Translations under genes and position numbers: made by a program
Notes under the pieces: generated by a model
Database searches by the model: none
The model's input: the letters and a program-made list of their open reading frames with translations, nothing else
Told to the model about the DNA's origin: nothing
Source: Chloroflexota bacterium
GTDB lineage: Bacteria; Chloroflexota; Dehalococcoidia; SAR202; UBA11138
Length of the DNA stretch: 10,286 nucleotides
Direction of reading: 5' to 3'
NCBI GenBank assembly: GCA_022566975.1
Contig: JADFHV010000049.1
Location: 1-10,286 of the forward strand
Shown: piece after piece, positions 6,145 to 10,286 of the stretch
Position numbering within the stretch: the stretch's first letter is position 1
Layout of the letters: every line of letters starts with the position of its first letter

Positions 6145-7041
6145 TTATTTTCGGCTGTCCAGAAGAAAGGCCAGGAGCTCCGCGGCCGTCTCTTCGGGCG
6201 CCTCTTCGGCCAGGAAGTGTCCGCAGTCGATGCCGTGGCCACGCACGTCGACGGCGCGCTCACGCCAGGTCGTGAGCATGTCCAGCGCTCTGCCGGTCTG
6301 CCACCCCGGCCTCTTGGCCATGTTGCTGCCCCACAACACCAGCATCGGACACTCGATCTTTCGCCCTCTGTCCTCCTCGTCGTGGACCAGGTCGAGCTCC
6401 ACGGAGCGGTAGTCCGCGCAGGTGGCGCGGACCGTCTCGGGGTCGCTGAAGCAGCGCAGGTACTCGGCGTAGGCCTCGTCGGTGATGGCGCCCTCCACGG
6501 CGGTCCAGCGCTCCAGCACGAAGTCCAGGTAGAACTTCGCGTTGCTCCCGATCAGGGTCTCCGGCAGGGGTGAGGGCTGACGCATGAGGTGCCAGTGGAA
6601 CCAGGCGAAGGACAGGTCGCTGTCCATGTTTTCGAAGGCGGCCTGGGACGCCACGACGTCGAGGGACGTGAGACTCGCGACACGGTCGGCGTAGTCCAGG
6701 GCCATGCGGTGGCCTACACGGGCGCCGCGGTCGTGTCCGACGACGTGGAACTGTCCGAAGCCGAGCTCGTCCATTACCTCGATCTGGTCTCTGGCCGTCG
6801 TCCGCTTGCAGTAGACGATATGGTCCCCGTTCGACGCGGGCTTACCGCTGTCTCCATACCCGCGCAGGTCGGCTGCAACGACCGTGAACCTCTCGGCCAG
6901 TGAGGGAGCGACCTTGTGCCACATCACGTGGGTCTGGGGGTAGCCGTGCAGCAACAAGACCGCGGGGCCGTCCCCGCCATGCACCAGGTGGATCTCGGTG
7001 TCTCGGGTCTTGACGCGAGACCTGGTAAATCCCTCGAACAC
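6145..7041 (-). CDS. Haloacetate/fluoroacetate dehalogenase-like alpha/beta hydrolase
   Basis: The product is 298 residues, the family's usual length. The pattern matches fluoroacetate dehalogenase (FAcD; known catalytic set D110, R111, R114, D134, H155, W156, W185, Y219, H280) residue for residue: D104 nucleophile with R105 and R108 (VVGHDRGARVGHR), acid D128 (TSLDVV), halide-site H149 and W150 (FHWH), W179, Y211 and catalytic H275 (DCGHFLAEE). The oxyanion region is HGYPQTHVMW at 32-41. Expected reaction: hydrolysis of haloacetate, possibly fluoroacetate, to glycolate in the cytoplasm. Close relatives act on other haloacids, so the exact halide is open. The start is a GTG at 7041 with AGGAG eight bases upstream. 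It is probably the last gene of a unit with the zinc-ribbon gene upstream. Confidence 0.9.
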   Translation of the reverse strand: MFEGFTRSRVKTRDTEIHLVHGGDGPAVLLLHGYPQTHVMWHKVAPSLAERFTVVAADLRGYGDSGKPASNGDHIVYCKRTTARDQIEVMDELGFGQFHVVGHDRGARVGHRMALDYADRVASLTSLDVVASQAAFENMDSDLSFAWFHWHLMRQPSPLPETLIGSNAKFYLDFVLERWTAVEGAITDEAYAEYLRCFSDPETVRATCADYRSVELDLVHDEEDRGRKIECPMLVLWGSNMAKRPGWQTGRALDMLTTWRERAVDVRGHGIDCGHFLAEEAPEETAAELLAFLLDSRK

Positions 7042-7052
7042 GTGGCTATCTC

Positions 7053-7139
7053 CTAGCTTGCATCGGGAGGCGGAGCGACGCCGATCTGTTGCATCAACGA
7101 CATCATGTCGGCGGCGGCCCAGTCGTCAGCTTTATCCAT
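7053..7139 (-). CDS. Possible 28-residue small ORF before the dehalogenase
   Basis: An ATG at 7139 opens a 28-codon frame ending in TAG at 7053. Its stop overlaps the start of the dehalogenase ribosome site (TAGGAG), as in translational coupling. The peptide begins MDKADDWAAADMMSLMQQIG and ends in a Pro-rich tail; the first part looks amphipathic and helical. The frame stays open upstream of the ATG into the end of the zinc-ribbon gene. The ribosome site before the ATG is weak, so this may be chance or a gene remnant. Confidence 0.3.
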   Translation of the reverse strand: MDKADDWAAADMMSLMQQIGVAPPPDAS

Positions 7140-7170
7140 CTCGTGGCTGCTCTCAGGGTGTAGAGACCGG

Positions 7171-7605
7171 CTAGCGGAACAACCCCTTGATCTTGTCGGA
7201 AAAGGACCTGGACTTGAACCCCTTCAGGAGCTTTCCCCAGTCCTCTTCGGCCCGCCCGGAGCGCTTCAGGTCCTTCATACGCTGGTTCATCAGCTCCAAG
7301 ACGCGCTTCTCCTCCCCGCCGTCAAGCCAGAAGCCGTGCTGGCTCTCGCACTCGTCGATGGGGAGATTGTACGCGCGGTAGTTGAATATCCTCATTGGGC
7401 CGTCGCACTTGGGGCAGGAGATGTCGCTGGGCCGCACCGCGTAGACCATCGTGCCCTTGGACGGGTCGTCGTCCATGACGGTGTCCTCGAGCTGGTCCAG
7501 CTCCGGATGGTCGAGCCAGAGGCCTTCGCACTGCGGGCACCTGTCGACCTCGATCCCCTTGTAGTCTCTGTGCTCGAGCGGGACGCTGCATCGTGGGCAG
7601 TCCAT
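7171..7605 (-). CDS. Double zinc-ribbon (zf-TFIIB type) protein
   Basis: The product is 144 residues with two zf-TFIIB-like ribbons. The first, residues 3-38, has CPRC, CPQC and the signature GLWLDHPEL. The second, about 64-105, has CPKC and then CESQHGFWLDGGE, where the last CxxC is replaced by a Cys-His arrangement. A basic, probably helical tail (about 108-144, rich in Lys and Arg) follows. Members of this family bind zinc and are otherwise poorly characterised, so I assign no enzyme role. The ATG at 7605 has GAGGAG six bases upstream, and a strong promoter candidate lies about 100 bases further up. It is the first gene of the unit that ends in the dehalogenase. Confidence 0.85.
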   Translation of the reverse strand: MDCPRCSVPLEHRDYKGIEVDRCPQCEGLWLDHPELDQLEDTVMDDDPSKGTMVYAVRPSDISCPKCDGPMRIFNYRAYNLPIDECESQHGFWLDGGEEKRVLELMNQRMKDLKRSGRAEEDWGKLLKGFKSRSFSDKIKGLFR

Positions 7606-7954
7606 CGTTATCTCCTCTCAGGCTTGTGGGCTGGACCGGTTACTTGAACGTGCTCAGGGGCGCTCGCCAGGACCATTCAATTATGAGCATGAGCTTTAGG
7701 TGATTCTACCGGGATTTCCCCGATCGGACAACGCCGTCTGGCGCGGTCGCTGGGCGTAAACGCAGGGAGGAGTGGCCAGAACGGTGCCCTGAAACTGCAT
7801 CCTGGCGACTTGAGCGCCGGCCCGACTGCGGGCTGGTGCCTATCGGAGTTAGTGGCCCATACCGATGATGGCCTAAAGGCTCTGTGATTGAGTGGATAGC
7901 GAGAACGCGGCCTGACTACGCCCTGCGCCAGTCCCAGTCCACAAGGAGCTTCTG
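7606..7954. other. 349-base divergent intergenic region
   Basis: It separates the zinc-ribbon gene (minus) from the receiver/GGDEF-like gene (plus). It holds the promoter annotated at 7703-7731 for the minus side. It also holds an 8-pair hairpin with one G-T pair, CCGGCCCG (7817-7824) / CGGGCTGG (7829-7836), with loop ACTG and no T-run. I see no gene and no convincing plus-strand promoter. Confidence 0.5.
7703..7731 (-). promoter_or_regulatory. Sigma70-type promoter for the zinc-ribbon/dehalogenase unit
   Basis: Read on the minus strand, TTGTCC (7731-7726) and TAGAAT (7708-7703) are separated by exactly 17 bases. The -10 matches TATAAT at 5 of 6 positions and the -35 matches TTGACA at 4 of 6. 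Transcription would start near 7696, leaving a leader of about 90 bases before the ATG at 7605. Confidence 0.6.
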
Positions 7955-8812
7955 TTGATTGATATGAGTCAGGACAACAACCGCGCAGACCAGCCGGCCC
8001 GGATACTGGTGGTGGATGATGAGAAGTCCATGCGGGACCTGCTCGAACAGATCCTGGTGCCCGAAGGCTACGAGGTGACCACCGCCGAGGGTGGTAGGGC
8101 GGCGTTGACTCTTCTTCACAAGCAGCGCTTCGATCTGATCCTTACCGACATCGTGATGCCGGATATTGACGGAACAGAGGTGCTTCAGGGGGCCAAAGAG
8201 ATAGATCCCAACGTCGCAGTGGTCGTGATTACGGGCTATCCCTCAGCCGACACGGCGGTGAGGTTGATCGGTATGGGCGCGGCTGAATATGTCACCAAAC
8301 CCTTCAACGTCGACGTGATCCAGGTAACGGTCGCTAAGGTGCTGGCTTTGAACAGACCTGCGGCCGCCGGACCGGCCGGACCGTCTTCTGCCGCCGCCGT
8401 AGATGGGGCCACCGAGGTCTTTAACGCCACCCTGTTGATTCAGTCCCTCAAGACCGAGCTTGCCAGGTCCAAGTGGCGCGGCCACGTCTGCAGCCTCCTC
8501 GTCGCGGAGATCGACCACTTCGAGAGCTACACACTTGGCGACGGGGACGACGCCGGGGAGGGAGTGCTGAAGTCGCTTGTGGGGGCCCTGAAGGGGGAGA
8601 TGCGCCCAGGCGACATCATAGGTAGAGTCGGCCGTGCCGAGTTCGCCGTAATCCTGCCCGAGACCACGAGAGAAGAGGTCTCCGCGGTGGCAGAGCGTTT
8701 GCGCCTAGCGAATCTCGCGGCAAGCATAGGCCGGAGCTCGTTTCCCGATGACGGGGGTGACCACGAGACGCTCCTCCGCGTGGCGCGGGCGGCCGCAGAG
8801 GCCGGCGGTTAG
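7955..8812 (+). CDS. Response regulator with degenerate GGDEF-like output domain
   Basis: The product is 285 residues. Residues 15-132 form a complete receiver: acidic pocket D21-D22, phospho-acceptor D65 (LTDIVMPD), T93 (VVVITG) and K115 (VTKPF). An Ala/Gly/Pro-rich linker (about 135-150) leads to a GGDEF-type fold at about 160-285. There D187 (AEIDHFE) keeps a metal-binding Asp position, but the signature is GRAEF (226-230) instead of GGDEF, the Asn-Asp nucleotide motif is absent, and the segment before ASIGRSSFPDDGGD (256-269) is shorter than usual. Diguanylate cyclase activity is therefore unlikely; GTP or c-di-GMP sensing or protein binding is possible. The start is a TTG at 7955, six bases after AAGGAG; an ATG at 7964 is in frame but spaced too far from it. 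It converges with the kinase/receiver cluster downstream. Confidence 0.86.
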   Translation: MIDMSQDNNRADQPARILVVDDEKSMRDLLEQILVPEGYEVTTAEGGRAALTLLHKQRFDLILTDIVMPDIDGTEVLQGAKEIDPNVAVVVITGYPSADTAVRLIGMGAAEYVTKPFNVDVIQVTVAKVLALNRPAAAGPAGPSSAAAVDGATEVFNATLLIQSLKTELARSKWRGHVCSLLVAEIDHFESYTLGDGDDAGEGVLKSLVGALKGEMRPGDIIGRVGRAEFAVILPETTREEVSAVAERLRLANLAASIGRSSFPDDGGDHETLLRVARAAAEAGG

Positions 8813-8840
8813 ACCGTACGTGCATCTCGCGCGGCCGCCG

Positions 8841-9542
8841 TCACCGGACCCCAGTCCCGTGCCCGGACGTCCGCGTATCGGCCCTCTTCTCCTCACCGGC
8901 GGAGAACATAGCCCGGTACTGATCGGGGTAGAGTTGACTCGCGCAATTGGGGCAGACTCCATGGCTGAACTCGGCGGAAGAGTGGTCACGGACGTAGGAC
9001 TCCAGCCGGTTCCAGTAGCCCTTGTCGTCGCGGATGCTCTTGCACACCGAGCAGATGGGCAGCAGGCCCCGCAGGGTCTTGATATTGGCCAGGGCGTCCT
9101 CGAGGTCGTCGATGGCCTCCTCCAGCTGCCTCTCTACTCTATTGCGTTCGACGGCATAGCGGATGGAGCGCTCCAGCAAGGCCGAGTCGATACGGCCCTT
9201 GACCAGGTAGTCCAGGGCGCCGGCCCTCATGGCCTCTACGTCTATGTCCTGGTCGCCCTGCCCGGTCAGCAAGATGGCGGGGGCCTTACGCCCGCTGGAG
9301 ACGATCTCCCGGAGAAGCTCTAGGCCGGTCCGTGCTCCCAGATGGAAGTCCAGCAGGTAGACGTCGTGCTGGCCACGCCCGATGGCCTCCAGCCCGTCCT
9401 CGTAGGTGGCTGCCCACTCGACTTCAAATTGCTGGCCCTCGATCTGGGAGAGGAGGCTCTGGGCCACGACGAAGTCGTCCTCGTCGTCGTCTACTATGAG
9501 GACACGGAGTGCGGTCACGTCGCGCTCAGCGGTTGTAGCCAT
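8841..9542 (-). CDS. Response regulator with C-terminal four-cysteine domain
   Basis: The product is 233 residues. The receiver (about 12-125) has D18-D20, phospho-acceptor D65 (YLLDFHLG), T93 (AILLTG) and K115 (LVKGR). A coiled-coil of about 35 residues follows (VERQLEEAIDDLEDALANIK), then a small domain with C164 and C167 (LLPICSVCKSIRDDKGYW) and C197 and C200 (SHGVCPNC). This C-terminal motif recurs at the ends of receivers and sensor kinases in many bacteria; the four Cys suggest zinc or another metal, but its role is not established. There is no DNA-binding domain. I chose the ATG at 9542; it overlaps the end of the upstream receiver gene by 17 bases and has only a weak ribosome site, so translation is probably coupled. 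An in-frame TTG lies at 9551. Confidence 0.86.
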   Translation of the reverse strand: MATTAERDVTALRVLIVDDDEDDFVVAQSLLSQIEGQQFEVEWAATYEDGLEAIGRGQHDVYLLDFHLGARTGLELLREIVSSGRKAPAILLTGQGDQDIDVEAMRAGALDYLVKGRIDSALLERSIRYAVERNRVERQLEEAIDDLEDALANIKTLRGLLPICSVCKSIRDDKGYWNRLESYVRDHSSAEFSHGVCPNCASQLYPDQYRAMFSAGEEKRADTRTSGHGTGVR

Positions 9543-9987
9543 CGCCCGCAATCTCGACTATCTCGAACCAGTATCTTCTAAGAGTCTTCATGACTTCGAC
9601 CAGGCCTTGGAAGGAGACCGGCTTGACGATGAAGGAGTTGGCGCCCAGGTCGTAGGTCCGGAAGATGTCCTCCTCGGCCTTGGAGGTGGTCAGGACCACC
9701 ACCGGGATCCGGCGGAACTGGGGGTCGGTCTTGATCTCCCGGAGGGCCTCGCGGCCGTCCTTCTTTGGCATGTTGAGGTCCAGGAGGATCAGGCCCGGCC
9801 TTGGGGAGTCGGCGATGTCCATGTACCGGCCGCGGTGGTTGAGGTAGTCCATCAGCTGCTCCCCGTCCTCTACGAACCTGAGGTCGTTGGCCAATCGCGC
9901 CTGGGCCAGGGCCTCCCTGGCCAGCAGCCTGTCTTCCGGGTCGTCCTCGGCCATCAGTATGGTGATGGGCCTTCCGTCTTGGCCCAC
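9526..9987 (-). CDS. Single-domain response regulator, Rcp1-like
   Basis: The product is 153 residues, a stand-alone receiver without output domain. Visible are the acidic pocket E14-D15-D16 (MAEDDPED), phospho-acceptor D70 ([11 protein letters not shown]), T100 ([12 protein letters not shown]) and K122 (IVKPV). The segment [12 protein letters not shown] (38-49), the long insert before the phospho-site and the end LRRYWFEIV (136-144) resemble the Rcp1 family, which receives phosphate from phytochrome-type kinases. The GTG start at 9987 has AGGAGG seven bases upstream. It overlaps the kinase gene by 34 bases and the next receiver gene by 17 bases, so all three are cotranscribed. It probably works as a phosphate shuttle or through protein contact. 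Confidence 0.9.
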   Translation of the reverse strand: MGQDGRPITILMAEDDPEDRLLAREALAQARLANDLRFVEDGEQLMDYLNHRGRYMDIADSPRPGLILLDLNMPKKDGREALREIKTDPQFRRIPVVVLTTSKAEEDIFRTYDLGANSFIVKPVSFQGLVEVMKTLRRYWFEIVEIAGDGYNR

Positions 9988-10286
9988 GGCTGCTCCTCCT
10001 CACCCGGATGGTCGATGGGGCGCTGGTTGACGGGTATGGTGGCGATAAAGGTGGAACCGCGGCCGCGCTCGCTCTCGGCCGTTATGGTCCCGGCGTGACG
10101 CTCGACGATCTTGCGGCATATTGCCAGGCCGACACCCGAGCCCTCGTATTCTCCCCTGCCGTGCAGGCGCTGGAATACGGTGAATATGCGGTCCAGGTAC
10201 GTCTCGTCGAAGCCGATGCCGTTGTCTTCCACCGTGAGTCTCAGCATCTCCTCCCCCGCATGGACGCCGTTCCGCCGTTGGTCTGG
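9954..10286 (-). CDS. Sensor histidine kinase, C-terminal ATP-binding part (cut by window edge)
   Basis: The last 110 codons of a kinase are present; the frame stays open to 10286, so the gene begins outside the window. Counted from the first visible codon, the G1 box is DNGIGFD (21-27), the F box IFTVFQRLH (34-42), the G2 box [12 protein letters not shown] (49-60), and a closing strand GSTFIATIP follows. The [20 protein letters not shown] form is common in PAS/GAF and phytochrome-like kinases, which agrees with the Rcp1-like receiver directly downstream. The N box, the phospho-accepting His and the sensor domains cannot be seen. A tail of about 20 residues follows the ATPase fold and overlaps the receiver gene by 34 bases. 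Confidence 0.9.
   Translation of the reverse strand, partial: PDQRRNGVHAGEEMLRLTVEDNGIGFDETYLDRIFTVFQRLHGRGEYEGSGVGLAICRKIVERHAGTITAESERGRGSTFIATIPVNQRPIDHPGEEEQPWAKTEGPSPY

Noticed and set aside
6132..6151. GCCG-GCA-CGGC followed by TCTTATTTT, a possible terminator for the small double-cysteine gene
   Set aside because: The stem is only 4 pairs and the tail overlaps the end of the convergent dehalogenase gene; too weak to call.
9406..10098. A 230-codon plus-strand open frame across the receiver and kinase genes
   Set aside because: It is antisense to three genes with clear receiver and ATPase motifs and shows no protein family pattern.
1..10286. CRISPR array, tRNA, rRNA, insertion sequence or prophage
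   Set aside because: No regularly spaced repeats, no cloverleaf or rRNA-like stretch, and no transposase, integrase or phage gene was seen.

Overview
The window is high-GC bacterial DNA with dense, mostly minus-strand genes. The gene mix suggests an uncultured Chloroflexota/Dehalococcoidia-like (SAR202-type) bacterium: a phosphotriesterase-like hydrolase, paired MaoC hot-dog proteins, an MfnA-like decarboxylase, a haloacetate dehalogenase and free receiver proteins. Short intergenic repeats ending in CTCAGAATGACA fit too. This assignment is inference from gene style; no rRNA or marker gene is present.

Positions 67-5120 (all minus strand) hold metabolic genes. In transcription order they are an alkaline-phosphatase-superfamily phosphodiesterase, a group II PLP decarboxylase, a phosphotriesterase-related hydrolase and two adjacent MaoC-type hot-dog proteins. 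Only the two hot-dog genes are tightly coupled. The other gaps are about 130-365 bases and carry dyads and a dispersed-type repeat, so these may be separate transcription units.

Positions 5258-6061 form a compact divergent regulatory unit: a MerR-family regulator (minus) and a small double-cysteine protein (plus). The promoter between them has the 19-base spacer and central dyad typical of MerR-activated promoters.

Positions 6145-7731 (minus) look like one transcription unit behind a good sigma70-type promoter: a double zinc-ribbon (zf-TFIIB) protein, a possible 28-residue small ORF, and an alpha/beta hydrolase with the full active-site set of fluoroacetate dehalogenase.

Positions 7955-10286 are signalling genes. 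A plus-strand receiver protein carries a degenerate GGDEF-like output domain. Facing it is a minus-strand, overlapping three-gene set: a histidine kinase (cut by the window edge), an Rcp1-like receiver, and a receiver with a C-terminal four-cysteine domain. One kinase therefore sits beside three receiver proteins, a layout that suggests a phytochrome/Rcp1-like or branched phosphorelay.

The most promising leads are the MerR/double-cysteine unit, the degenerate GGDEF receiver beside the kinase-receiver-receiver cluster, and the dehalogenase unit with its possible small ORF.
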